64,000 nt of DNA from CAVWXT01 sp963759115 (lineage in GTDB: Bacteria > Planctomycetota > Planctomycetia > Pirellulales > Thermoguttaceae), in the NCBI GenBank assembly GCA_963759115.1, contig CAVWXT010000002.1, forward strand, positions 496,001 to 560,000, written 5' to 3'. Positions 1 through 9,275 of this stretch are shown in pieces; position 1 is the stretch's first letter, and the number at the start of each line of letters is the position of its first letter. The position numbers were made by a program, and so were the translations under genes. The notes beneath the pieces were generated by a model, which saw only the letters and a program-made list of their open reading frames with translations, was not told where the DNA came from and searched no databases.

Positions 1-98
1 CTGAATCTGCCAGCCGGCGTAGTTCGTGCCGTCGTAGGCGATGGTGAGCTTGAGGGTCCGCACGGTCTTCACACCAAGAGCAGGCGTCGGGCGACGCC

Positions 99-311
99 CT
101 ATCGGTCGCCGCCTGAACTTACGACCGCGTGACACTCGAACCAGGCAATCTCCTCTTTCATCTGATTGATCATCCGCTTAAGCGATTGCAGAGTAAGGTC
201 CTTAACATGTTCGCTCTCGCAGGGCTCTTCCAGCGTTTCCCGGTAATGTTGTTCGAGCATCTGCAATTTTTTCCGGGTATTGTCCGCTTCGCGTTGGCTA
301 CGCAGTCTCAT
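99..311 (-). CDS. Small coiled-coil protein, partner of the DUF6932-like gene
   Basis: Encodes about 70 residues, almost entirely charged amphipathic helix rich in Glu, Lys, Gln and Arg, with no membrane segment. It is probably a cytoplasmic coiled-coil or helical-bundle protein. The chosen ATG at 311 overlaps the stop of the upstream gene in an ATGA arrangement, so the two are translationally coupled. An in-frame start 33 bases further upstream would lie inside the upstream gene and is less likely. I do not recognise a named family. A tiny helical protein coupled to a nucleotidyltransferase-like protein resembles toxin-antitoxin architecture, but that is inference only. Confidence 0.6.
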   Translation of the reverse strand: MRLRSQREADNTRKKLQMLEQHYRETLEEPCESEHVKDLTLQSLKRMINQMKEEIAWFECHAVVSSGGDR

Positions 312-709
312 AGGATCACCTCCACCATCCCTTTGGGCAACCATTCTCGATCCGTCGCAAAAACGTTGCTGACCATGAAATCGAAGGCCTTGTGCCTGAC
401 CAGATCAATCTGCAAGAAAGGCAGTCCGCTACGTATCTCGTCCTCAGCAACCGGATCGCGGGGAAAATCCGCGCCCGTCAACAGTACGCAATCCACGTCG
501 TTCGGCTCGGCGACATCGGTGACGAAGCTCCCGTTGATGACGAGCCGTTGCACGCCGGCCGCCTGAGCCAACTCGACCAGCCATCGCAGGGACTGCATCT
601 CGGCGCGGCGGACCTCGGAACCTCGCCCAAAACGGGCTTCGATTTCGCCGAGCGATGCAAGATGAACACCCGCCGGCAAGTAACCCCGCTCGTCGAAATC
701 GGGAATCAT
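308..709 (-). CDS. DUF6932-like protein, nucleotidyltransferase-like
   Basis: 133 residues. It opens with IPDFDERGYLPAG and continues with a helix ending in SLRWLVELA, features I associate with the DUF6932 family. The middle carries NGSFVTDVAEPNDVDCVLL (about residues 58-76), a Gly-Ser followed about ten residues later by Asp-x-Asp. That is the arrangement of the metal-binding strand in minimal nucleotidyltransferases. Family membership is recalled and enzymatic function is inferred. No signal peptide or membrane segment is visible. It is the first gene of a two-gene unit, and its TGA overlaps the ATG of the downstream coiled-coil gene. Confidence 0.65.
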   Translation of the reverse strand: MIPDFDERGYLPAGVHLASLGEIEARFGRGSEVRRAEMQSLRWLVELAQAAGVQRLVINGSFVTDVAEPNDVDCVLLTGADFPRDPVAEDEIRSGLPFLQIDLVRHKAFDFMVSNVFATDREWLPKGMVEVIL

Positions 710-748
710 GCGTGCCCCAATATGATTCTATTCCCACCAACGATACTG

Positions 749-1438
749 TCAATTCGCGGCGGCTGGCGTGCTTGCGGTCCACGTTGGCGGTTGACTGCCG
801 CAGGATTCCTTGATCTCCCAATGCAGTTCGTACACGTCAGGAAGCGATTCGTAGTACTGAACGTTCTTTGCGGCCGCCACAGGGGTCTTCGGGCGCTTCA
901 TTGTGGCCCGAACGATGCCTTGGTGACGCGCAAATTCGTAGCGAAAATCAAAGGCGGTCACCAAGCCGCCTTCGCACGACCAGTGGCCTGGAAAGGCCTT
1001 CGCGCCCGCCCGTTGAGCGACAAACGCGGACCAAATCTGAAAGTTGCTGGCGATTTCTTCGGCAACTTCGGGTGAGCATCGAATCAACCGGCGCTGATCG
1101 GAAAACCACTCGCCCTTACCGCTATCACCACCAGAAGCCGACGTGCTCTTGAGAATCTGTGTCGGCGGAGATGCTTCCGCCAGTTTCGCCATTGCCCTGG
1201 AAAGATGAAGGGGTGACTCCTTCACCAATCGCAACAAGACAAGCTGGAAAACGGTCTCCAGCGGGTCGCCGTTGGTCGTGGTGTCCGCAATAAAGGGGCT
1301 CTGTCCACGCGGTCGCCAAAGCCAACCCGCCAAGGCGACGACCGCCAATAGAAGTGCAATGAGCAGAATCCACAAGCCGTAACGCGGCCTGGCATGACCG
1401 GGTGTACCCGCACAAGATTGAGCTTCCGGGGCGTTCAT
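749..1438 (-). CDS. Hypothetical single-pass membrane protein
   Basis: 229 residues. After about 20 polar residues there is one strongly hydrophobic segment, roughly residues 21-43 (LWILLIALLLAVVALAGWLW). A soluble domain follows with no motif I recognise, so the protein looks like an inner-membrane-anchored periplasmic protein. It ends with an Ala/Pro/Thr-rich tail. It lies 28 bases downstream of asd on the same strand and could be co-transcribed with it, but nothing links the functions. Confidence 0.6.
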   Translation of the reverse strand: MNAPEAQSCAGTPGHARPRYGLWILLIALLLAVVALAGWLWRPRGQSPFIADTTTNGDPLETVFQLVLLRLVKESPLHLSRAMAKLAEASPPTQILKSTSASGGDSGKGEWFSDQRRLIRCSPEVAEEIASNFQIWSAFVAQRAGAKAFPGHWSCEGGLVTAFDFRYEFARHQGIVRATMKRPKTPVAAAKNVQYYESLPDVYELHWEIKESCGSQPPTWTASTPAAAN

Positions 1439-1466
1439 CGCACGCGCACCCCCTTCTTCGCAAATT

Positions 1467-2468
1467 CTACCCTTTCACCAGCAACTCGGCGATCTGCACG
1501 GCGTTGGTGGCGGCGCCCTTGCGGAGGTTGTCGCTGACGCACCAGAACGCCAGGCCGTTGGGGCAGGAAAGGTCCTCGCGAATCCGGCCGATGAACGTCT
1601 CGTCGCGGCGGTCGCCGTTGATCGGCATCGGATAGACCTTCTTGTCCAGGTCGTCCATCACCACCAGGCCCGGCGTGGCGGCGAAGAGCCTGCGGGCCTC
1701 CTCGACCGTGATCTTCCGCTCGGTCTCGACCAGGATGCTCTCGCTGTGGCAGTTGCTCACCGGCACGCGGACGCACGTCGGGCAGACCTGAATCGAGTCG
1801 TCCTCCAGCATCTTCCGCGTCTCGTACACCATCTTCATCTCTTCCGAGGTGTAGCCCTTGTGCTTGGGCGAGCCGATCTGCGGGATGCAGTTGAAGGCGA
1901 TCGGATGGGCGAAGCACTCGTACTTGTAGTCTTCGCCGGCCAGCAGGGCCTTGGTGCCGCCGACCAGGTCGCGGCTGCCGGCCAGGCCCGCCCCGCTGAC
2001 GGCCTGATAGGTGCTCACCACCACGCGGCGGACGCGGCCGGCGTCGTGCAGCGGCTTCAGGGCCTGGACCATCTGCGTCGTCGAGCAGTTGGGGCTGGCG
2101 ATGATCCCCTTGTGCCGGCGGACCGCGTGCGGGTTGACCTCCGGGATCACCAGCGGCACGTTCGGGTCCATCCGCCAGTAGCCGCTCTCGTCGATCACCA
2201 CGCAGCCGCGGCGGACGGCGTCGGGGATGAAGTCGCGGGCCACCTCGTCGGGCGTGCTGCTGATGACCAGGTCCACGCCGTCGAAGACCGGGCCCTTCAG
2301 CTCCTCGACCACGATCTCCTGCCCGGCAAAGGGGATCTTCCTGCCCGCCGATCGGGCCGAGGCCACGAACTTCATCTTCCGGAAGGGGAACTTGCGGGCT
2401 TCGAGCAGCTCGCGAATGATGGTTCCCACGGCGCCGGTGGCGCCCACGACCGCAACACAATCGAACAC
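1467..2468 (-). CDS. asd: Aspartate-semialdehyde dehydrogenase
   Basis: Reduces aspartyl-phosphate to aspartate semialdehyde with NADPH, the branch point to lysine/diaminopimelate, threonine and methionine. The product is 333 residues, normal for the family. The N-terminal dinucleotide-binding motif VAVVGATGAVG is followed by the catalytic-cysteine motif SPNCSTTQM and the later histidine in SNCHSE. The start is taken as GTG at 2468 because AGGAG lies 7 bases upstream and the protein then begins like its homologues. A longer reading with an upstream start adds 76 residues unlike any Asd. The gene reads without interruption. Confidence 0.95.
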   Translation of the reverse strand: MFDCVAVVGATGAVGTIIRELLEARKFPFRKMKFVASARSAGRKIPFAGQEIVVEELKGPVFDGVDLVISSTPDEVARDFIPDAVRRGCVVIDESGYWRMDPNVPLVIPEVNPHAVRRHKGIIASPNCSTTQMVQALKPLHDAGRVRRVVVSTYQAVSGAGLAGSRDLVGGTKALLAGEDYKYECFAHPIAFNCIPQIGSPKHKGYTSEEMKMVYETRKMLEDDSIQVCPTCVRVPVSNCHSESILVETERKITVEEARRLFAATPGLVVMDDLDKKVYPMPINGDRRDETFIGRIREDLSCPNGLAFWCVSDNLRKGAATNAVQIAELLVKG

Positions 2469-2748
2469 GGATGGTCTCCTGCGAAAAAGGAAGATCTCAC
2501 CAATCCCCCCATTATCGCATTGCCGACCGCGAACCTCAACACCAAATCGACCTGGGATGGGGGATGAAGCCGCGACCGTGCTGCACTGACAGGTTGGGTG
2601 CCACTCAATGCCGTTTCCAGTTTGGTTTGCTAGGGAAGGCTCATAAGCAGGATATACGCGCCCGTGCCGTAAAGCAACCCGGTTTGGCCATAACATCGTG
2701 TGGTTACGGTCATCGTCTCGTGACCAGCGGACTCAAGTCCTGGCGAAA

Positions 2749-2946
2749 CTACACCGGCTTGACATTCTCAGCACGTGGGCCTTTCGGACTCTGGCCTTCC
2801 GTGTAAGACACTTTTTGGCCTTCATGCAGGTCGTCGAAACTGACCTCTTGGACACTCGATGAGTGGAAGAACAGGTCTTTTTCTCCCCCCGTGCTGATGA
2901 ACCCGAATCCCTTGTCTGTCAACCTCTTGATGATGCCTTCGGCCAT
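2749..2946 (-). CDS. Cold-shock domain protein (CspA family)
   Basis: A 65-residue single OB-fold nucleic-acid-binding protein. RNP1 is KGFGFI (about residues 12-17) and RNP2 is DLFFHSS (about 24-30), both intact. Family members bind single-stranded RNA or DNA and act as RNA chaperones. The ATG at 2946 has AGGAAA at suitable spacing, and longer upstream readings add non-homologous sequence. It is monocistronic by position, with about 280 bases of non-coding DNA on each side. Confidence 0.93.
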   Translation of the reverse strand: MAEGIIKRLTDKGFGFISTGGEKDLFFHSSSVQEVSFDDLHEGQKVSYTEGQSPKGPRAENVKPV

Positions 2947-3104
2947 TTGTACGTTTCCTGAAGTGATTGCTTGGACTGACGCCGCCCGGCTTACGACTGC
3001 CGACTGGTCGCCATCCGTTGATTGAAAGAAGTGTACAACACCACGGTCCCACCGCACAAGTGGGGTGCGGATCGAGGCGGCCCGCTCGATCGAGTGCGGC
3101 AGAC

Positions 3105-3168
3105 CAGGTATCCCGTACCTGACACGTGGCTGACACCGAGGCGCGAACAGTCAGGCACGGGGTACCTG
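3105..3168. repeat. Imperfect inverted repeat
   Basis: Two 19-base arms (3105-3123 and 3150-3168) are inverted copies differing at two positions, around a 26-base loop. It lies in the non-coding gap between the cold-shock gene and fusA. Nothing else was seen in 2947-3232. Confidence 0.7.
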
Positions 3169-3232
3169 TCTACTTTCTACTTTCCGACGCCGCTAGGCTG
3201 GACGAAATTCCTGGCCTTTTCTCCCCGCGACG

Positions 3233-5331
3233 TCAGATCGCCCCGGCCAACGCCGCTTTCTTCCGATCGGCGATCACCTCTTCTTCGAGGTTCCGCGGCA
3301 GGCGCTTGTAGCGGGCGAACTCCATCGTGAACGTGCCCTGGCCCTGCGTCATGCTCCGCAGGTCGGTGGAATAGCCAAAGGTCTCGGCTAGCGGCACTTC
3401 GCCCTCGATGCGGGCCTCGACGCCGCGGACCTCGGTCGACGCCACGATGCCGCGGCGCGACGTCAAGTTGCCCACCACCGATCCCTGAAACTGGCTGGGG
3501 CACTCGATCTCGATCTTCATCACGGGCTCCAGCAGCATGGGCCGCGTCTTGGGAAATGTCTCGCGCATCGCCGTCTGCGCACAAACCTGGAACGCCAGGT
3601 CGGAACTGTCAACCTCGTGATACGACCCGTCCTCAAGATACACGGCCAGCCCCACCACCGGATACTTGGCGATGGGACCTTTGGCCAGCATCGAGCGGAA
3701 GCCCTTTTCCACGGCGGGGATGAACTGTTTGGGAATCCGCCCGCCCACGACCTTTTCCTCGAAGAGGAAACTCTCCTCGGCGTCGGCTGGCAGCAGGTCG
3801 AGCCGGCCCACGATGTGCGGCATACTGGCCGGAGCCGCCCGTCTGCTTGCGATGGCGAGTGTTGAAGGCCGCGGCCTGCGTGGGCGCCTCGCGATAGTTG
3901 ACCTTCGGCGCGCCCGACTTCGACCTCGACGTTGTACTCGCGGCGGATCCGCTCGACGTAGATGTCGAGGTGCAGTTCGCCCATGCCGGCGATGATCGTC
4001 TCGCCGGTTTCGTCGTCGGTGGTCACCAACAGCGTCGGGTCTTCGCGGCGGAAGCGGTGCAGGGCCTTGCTCAGCCGGTCGGCGCCGTCGCGGCTCAAGG
4101 GCGCGATGGCCATGCGGATGACCGGCTCGGGCACGAACATGTTCTGCAAGGTGCAGTACTTGCGCTCGGAGGCGTAGGTGTCGCCGCTGGCACAGTCGAC
4201 GCCCAGCACGGCCACGATGTCGCCGGCCTGGGCCTCGTCGATGTCCTCGCGCTGGTCGGCGTGCATCCGCAGGATGCGGCTGAACCGCTCTTTGCGGCCG
4301 CTGCGCTGGTTGAAGTACATCCCGCCCTTGACGATGCGCCCCTGGTAGAGCCGCATGAACGTCAGCGTGCCGTAAGGGTCTTCGACCATCTTGAAGGCCA
4401 TGGCCACCGCGGGCTTTTCGGGGTCGGGCACCAGTTGGATCTCGTGCTGCTGCCCTTCGCTGTCCTTGGCAAAGGCATTGGTCACGCAATCCAGCGGCGA
4501 GGGGAGCAGCCGAACCACCGCGTCCAGCAGCGGCTGCACGCCCTTGTTGCGATACGCCGAACCCAGAAAGACCGGCGTGAACTCCAACTGCGCCACCGCG
4601 TCGCGCAGGACGCGATCGATCAGCTCGTGCGGCGGCTCTTCCTCGGCCAGCAACATCTCCATCAGCTCATCGCTGTACATCGAGAGCGATTCCAGCAGGT
4701 GTTGCCGGGCCGTGCGGGCCTCGGCGGCCAACTCGGCCGGAATCGCTTCCAGGCGAACGGCCTCGCCGTTGGCGCCGTCAAAGTAGCACGCCTGCTGAGT
4801 CACCAGGTCGATGACGCCCTGGAAATCGGCCTCGCAGCCGATGGGGAGTTGCATCAGGGCCGCATCGCAGCCCAGCTTGGCTTTCAATTGCTCGACAACC
4901 TTCAGGGGATTCGCGCCGACGCGGTCCATCTTGTTGATGAACGCCAGGCGCGGGACGTGATAGCGGCGCATCTGGCGGTCGATCGTCAGCGATTGGGCCT
5001 GCACCCCGCCCACGGCGCACAAGACCAGCACGGCGCCGTCGAGCACGCGGAGGCTCCGCTCCACTTCGACGGTGAAATCGACGTGGCCGGGCGTGTCGAT
5101 CAGGTTGATCGTGGCATCGCCCCACGCGACCTGCGTGGCGGCACTGGTGATCGTGATGCCGCGTTCCTTTTCGAGCTCCATGTGGTCCATGGTGGCGCCG
5201 CCCCCCTCGCCGTGAACTTCCTGCATGCGATGGATGCGGCCGGCATAGAACAAGATCCGCTCGCTCAGCGTGGTCTTGCCCGAGTCGATGTGGGCCGAAA
5301 TGCCGATATTTCGCAGTTTTCTGAGATCCAT
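3233..5331 (-). CDS. fusA: Elongation factor G (two frame disruptions)
   Basis: Translocation GTPase, about 699 residues when the frames are joined, the normal EF-G length. The G-domain is intact: HIDSGKTT (G1), ERGITI (switch II region), DTPGHVDF (G3), NKMDR (G4), GSA (G5). Domains II and III follow, and the C-terminal domains IV-V include VVGGRIPKQFIPAVEKG and the conserved GYSTDLRSMTQG. Near 3893 one base is missing in the expected V-E-V-G-R-A-P-K-V-N-Y-R stretch. Near 3830 one base is extra in G-Q-Y-A-H-I-V-G. The short piece between is in a third frame but still reads as EF-G, so these look like consensus errors rather than decay. Planctomycetes often carry several EF-G paralogues, so this may not be the primary one. 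Confidence 0.9.
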
Positions 5332-5780
5332 AATCCGTACCCGCCAGCGGGATGAAAGGGGGCGGGACCAAGTCGCCGCAGGGACCGCGACCGACCTCCG
5401 GTCGGCGCCTGGCTCTCCACGAGCCGGGCCGGTCCGCCTTTCTCCCTGAGAAATGCCAAGCCCTGTACTATACCACGATTCCGATGCTCCGACAAGGGGG
5501 GTGATATTGGCCGGCGGACGGGCGTGTTAGGCTTGAATGCTATCGCAATGTGCAGCAGGATGAGACACCCAAACCAAAGTAGTCCGAGGACTCCTACGGT
5601 TCGATTCGCGGCCCCTCCCCTGGCGATTGTGAAAAGACTACCGCCCACGCCAACAATCGTGTCAAAGAGTAGAATTACGCCAACAAAGCCGGCATTTGTG
5701 AGCTGGAAGAGTACGCCATAAGCCACCGCGCAGACACTTACGCCGATACAGCACATAACAACCTTCGCCGCGCTGCACAT
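5265..5780 (-). CDS. Possible small multi-pass membrane protein
   Basis: From an ATG at 5780 (GGAG about 9 bases upstream) the frame encodes three hydrophobic stretches in its first 80 residues: around CIGVSVCAVAYGVLFQL, VGVILLFDTIVGVGG and VGVLGLLWFGCLILLH. I recognise no family. After the third segment the frame runs through a copy of a 24-base palindromic repeat and then overlaps the start of fusA by 67 bases. The C-terminal part is therefore probably not native; the gene may be truncated by the repeat or may not be real. Confidence 0.35.
   Translation of the reverse strand: MCSAAKVVMCCIGVSVCAVAYGVLFQLTNAGFVGVILLFDTIVGVGGSLFTIARGGAANRTVGVLGLLWFGCLILLHIAIAFKPNTPVRRPISPPLSEHRNRGIVQGLAFLREKGGPARLVESQAPTGGRSRSLRRLGPAPFHPAGGYGLWISENCEISAFRPTSTRARPR
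5389..5412. repeat. 24-base palindromic motif, copy 1
   Basis: GACCGACCTCCGGTCGGCGC followed by CTGG. A hairpin-forming sequence with near-identical copies at 31652-31675 and 59388-59411, the last one inside the ubiD coding sequence. Confidence 0.75.
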
Positions 5781-6005
5781 TTTGGCGCTCCGTGGCCACT
5801 TTCCCGACGCGATCATCCTATTCCAGCACTCTGGGCTTCGCAAGGGCGGGACTTCAAACTGACCCACTACCTATTGGCCGGTGTACCCGGAGCGCAAATC
5901 ACGTGCCGTCAATCGCAGCGTCCGCCGTGCGGACCTTGCCCTTGTCCGTCTTACTGTCCGTGGCGCGCGTGGCGGACCCTACCAGCTTGGTGCGAGGAGC
6001 CATGT

Positions 6006-9000
6006 TCAGCGCTCCTTGGTGGTGGCGCGGCTGAACGCCCGGATGACGTAGAAGAAGACCGGCGTGAGAAAAACGCCGAAGAGGGTCACGCCGAGCATCC
6101 CGCCGAACACAGCCAGCCCCAGCGCACGGCGCATTTCCGCGCCGGCCCCCTGGGCCAGAACCAGCGGCACGACGCCGAAGATGAAGGCCAGCGAGGTCAT
6201 CAGAATCGGCCGCAACCGCAGCCGGGCGGCCTCCAGCGTGGCTTCGCGCCGCGGCTGGCCCTGCTCCTGCCGTTGCTTGGCGAACTCCACGATGAGAATC
6301 GCGTTTTTGCCCGCCAGGCCGACCAGCACCACGAAGCCGATCTGCGTAAAGATGTTCACCTCCATGCGGGCCAGGAGGACGCTGGTGATCGAGCACAACA
6401 GGCACATGGGCACGACCAGGATGACGGCCAGCGGGAGCGACCAGCTCTCGTACTGTGCCGCCAGCACGAGAAAGACGAACACCGCCGCAAGCGTGAAGAC
6501 GTAGATTGCCACGTTGCCGGCCTGAAGTTGGAGGTACGTCAACTCGGTCCAATCGTAGGCCATCGAGCGCGGCAGTTCGCTCTCGGCGATCTCTTGCACG
6601 AGCCGGATCGCCTGCCCCGAGCTGATTTCCGGCGACGTGCTGCCGGTGACGGCGGCGGCGGAATACAGGTTGTAGCGCATCACCATGACCGGCCCGCTGG
6701 TGTTGCGGACGGTCATCAGCGTGCCGAGGCGGATCATCTGCCCCTGATTGTTGCGGACCTGGAGCTGCGCGATCTTGCGGATGCGGTCGCGGAACTGCTG
6801 GTCAGCCTGGATGTTCACCTGCCAAGTGCGGCCGAACTCGTTGAAGTTGTTGACGTAGAACGAGCCGAGATAGACTTGCAGCGTGCTGAAGACGTCGCTC
6901 ACCTGCACGCCCAAGGCCATGCACTTGGTGCGGTCGATTTCGAGGTAGAGCCAGGGCGTGTTCGCCCGCGAGCTGTTGAACAGGCCCTGCAGGCCGGGGG
7001 TCTTGTTGCCGCGGGCGACGATCTGGTCGCTCACCCGCTGCAAGGCCTCCAGGCCGAGATCGCCGCGATCCTCGACGATCAGCTTGAAGCCGCCGGTGCT
7101 GCCCAAGCCGTCGATGGGTGGCGGGCCGAAGGCCGACACGACGGCCCCGCGCACCTGCTGCCGGCAGCGGCCGACCAGTTCCGCGGAGATGGCGTCGGCG
7201 GTCCGTCGGGGGCCGCGCCGCTGGGAAAAGTCATCCAGGATGACGTACAGCGAACCCAGGTTGGGCGCGTTGGCCCCCAGGATCAGCGATTGGCCGGAGA
7301 TGCCCACCGTGTGCTTGACGCCCTCCGTCTGGCGGGCCAGCGCTTCGATGCGGGCCATGATGTGCTCGGTGCGTTCCACCGAGGCGGAATCGGGCAACTG
7401 CACGTTGAGGATCAGATAGCCCTTGTCCTGCTGCGGAATGAAGCCCGCCGGGGCCTGGTTGAATTGCCACCAGGTCAGCACCATCAGGCCGCCGTAGACG
7501 AGCAACACGAGCAGGCTGATGCGCAACAGGCCGCGGACAAGGCGCATGTAGAGGGCCGTGCCGGCGCCGAACAGCACGTTGAACAAGCGGAAGAACCAGC
7601 CCAGCAGAACGTCCAGCAGCCACGTCACGGGGTCGCGGCGGGCGCCGCGCGGCCGCAGCAGAATCGCCGCCAGGGCCGGACTCAGCGTCAGCGAATTGAA
7701 GGCGGAGATGACCGTCGAGACGGCAATCGTCACGGCAAACTGCCGGAAGAATTGGCCGCTGATGCCGCCCAGGAAGGCGCACGGCACGAACACGGCGCAC
7801 AGCACCAGGCCCACCGCAATCACCGGCCCGGTCACTTCGTCCATAGCCTTGCGGGCGGCCTCGCGCGGCTCGACGCCCTGGTCCAGCCATCGCTCGACGT
7901 TTTCGACCACGACGATGGCGTCGTCGACGACAATGCCGATCGCCAAGACCAGGCCGAACAGCGACAGGTTGTTCAACGAGTAGCGCAGCGCGGCCATGAA
8001 GGCAAACGTGCCCACGATCGCCACCGGTACGGCGATCAGCGGGATCAGGGCCGCCCGCCAGTTCTGCAAGAACGCCAGCACGACCAGTGCCACCAGGATC
8101 GTCGCGTCGCGCAACGTAAAGAAGACTTCGTCCACGGATTCACGGATGAAGGGCGTCGTGTCGTAAACGATTTGATAGTCCACGCCGTCGGGGAAGCGGG
8201 TCTTCAGTTCGTCCATCTTGGCGTATACCGCGCCGGCCGTGTCGAGCGCGTTGGAGCCGGGAAGCTGAAAGATCGACATCGCCACGCTGGGCCGGCCGTC
8301 CAGCGTGCAGGACTGGTCGTATTGCTGCGACCCCAACAAGACGGTGGCCACGTCGCGAAGCCGGACGATGGCCGTGGAAGGCGCGGCCGGGGCGCTGGCG
8401 GTGCTCGATCCGCTCTGTCCGCTGGAGCCGTCCTCGCCGATCGAAACACCCGGACTGCTCGATGCGCTCGAACTACCCTGACTGCTCGAAGCGCCCGAGC
8501 CGCCCTGAGCCGACTTGAGGATGATGTCGGCGAACTGCTCGGGGTCGGTCAGCCGGCCCAGGGTATTGATGGTCAGTTGAAATTGCTGTCCCTTGGGGAC
8601 CGGCTGCTGCCCGATCTGGCCGGCGGCAACCTGCAAGTTCTGCTGGGCGATGGCGGTCACCACGTCGCTCGCGCTCAGACCCAGGGCCGCCATCTTGTCC
8701 GGATCGAGCCAGGCCCGCAGACTGTAATCGCGCTGGCCGAAGTAGGTGATGTCGGCCACTCCGGGAAGCCGCCCCAGTTCGTCGCGGATGTAGATCGTCG
8801 CATAGTTGCTCAGAAACGTGGCGTCGTAGCGGCCGTCGGGCGAAATCAGATTCACGATCATCAACGTGTTGGGCGACACCTTCTTGACGTCGATGCCTTC
8901 GTTCTGCACCAAGGGCGGGATGACCGGCAGCGCCAGCGAGACGCGGTTCTGCACCAGCACCTGGGCCATGTCGGAATCCATGCCCAGATTAAACGTGACC

Positions 9001-9275
9001 AGCAAGCGGTAGGCGCCGTCGTTGGTCGACTGCGACAACATGTACATCATGCCCTCGACGCCGCTGACCTGCTCCTCGATGGGCGCCGCCACGGTATCGC
9101 GCACGACCTGGGCATTGGCGCCGGGGTACAGGGCCGTCACCAGCACCGCCGGTGGCGTCACTTCCGGGTATTGCGCCACCGGCAGGGTGAACACGGCCAC
9201 GCCTCCCGCCAGCACAAAGACGATCGACAACACGGAAGCGAAGATCGGCCGGTCGATGAAGAAGTGGGAGATCAT
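6006..9275 (-). CDS. RND efflux permease (HAE1 family), copy 1
   Basis: Inner-membrane proton-driven exporter of the AcrB/MdtB type, 1089 residues in one uninterrupted frame. The N-terminus ISHFFIDRPIFASVLS is typical. The proton-relay segment GLVLAIGIVVDDAIVVVEN lies in the fourth transmembrane region, and the second half carries the usual repeat of 12-TM topology. Between the first and second porter-domain halves there is a roughly 50-residue Ser/Gly-rich insertion just before IVRLRDVA, longer than in AcrB. The start ATG at 9275 overlaps the stop of the upstream permease (ATGA), so both are translated from one message. Substrate is unknown. Confidence 0.93.
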   Translation of the reverse strand: MISHFFIDRPIFASVLSIVFVLAGGVAVFTLPVAQYPEVTPPAVLVTALYPGANAQVVRDTVAAPIEEQVSGVEGMMYMLSQSTNDGAYRLLVTFNLGMDSDMAQVLVQNRVSLALPVIPPLVQNEGIDVKKVSPNTLMIVNLISPDGRYDATFLSNYATIYIRDELGRLPGVADITYFGQRDYSLRAWLDPDKMAALGLSASDVVTAIAQQNLQVAAGQIGQQPVPKGQQFQLTINTLGRLTDPEQFADIILKSAQGGSGASSSQGSSSASSSPGVSIGEDGSSGQSGSSTASAPAAPSTAIVRLRDVATVLLGSQQYDQSCTLDGRPSVAMSIFQLPGSNALDTAGAVYAKMDELKTRFPDGVDYQIVYDTTPFIRESVDEVFFTLRDATILVALVVLAFLQNWRAALIPLIAVPVAIVGTFAFMAALRYSLNNLSLFGLVLAIGIVVDDAIVVVENVERWLDQGVEPREAARKAMDEVTGPVIAVGLVLCAVFVPCAFLGGISGQFFRQFAVTIAVSTVISAFNSLTLSPALAAILLRPRGARRDPVTWLLDVLLGWFFRLFNVLFGAGTALYMRLVRGLLRISLLVLLVYGGLMVLTWWQFNQAPAGFIPQQDKGYLILNVQLPDSASVERTEHIMARIEALARQTEGVKHTVGISGQSLILGANAPNLGSLYVILDDFSQRRGPRRTADAISAELVGRCRQQVRGAVVSAFGPPPIDGLGSTGGFKLIVEDRGDLGLEALQRVSDQIVARGNKTPGLQGLFNSSRANTPWLYLEIDRTKCMALGVQVSDVFSTLQVYLGSFYVNNFNEFGRTWQVNIQADQQFRDRIRKIAQLQVRNNQGQMIRLGTLMTVRNTSGPVMVMRYNLYSAAAVTGSTSPEISSGQAIRLVQEIAESELPRSMAYDWTELTYLQLQAGNVAIYVFTLAAVFVFLVLAAQYESWSLPLAVILVVPMCLLCSITSVLLARMEVNIFTQIGFVVLVGLAGKNAILIVEFAKQRQEQGQPRREATLEAARLRLRPILMTSLAFIFGVVPLVLAQGAGAEMRRALGLAVFGGMLGVTLFGVFLTPVFFYVIRAFSRATTKER

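Noticed and set aside
1..98. Possible gene fragment or RNA at the left edge
   Set aside because: Only a short GC-rich inverted sequence (GGCGTCG/CGACGCC near 82-96); no supported reading frame or RNA structure.
3898..5355. 485-residue plus-strand open frame
   Set aside because: Antisense to EF-G; no conserved motif.
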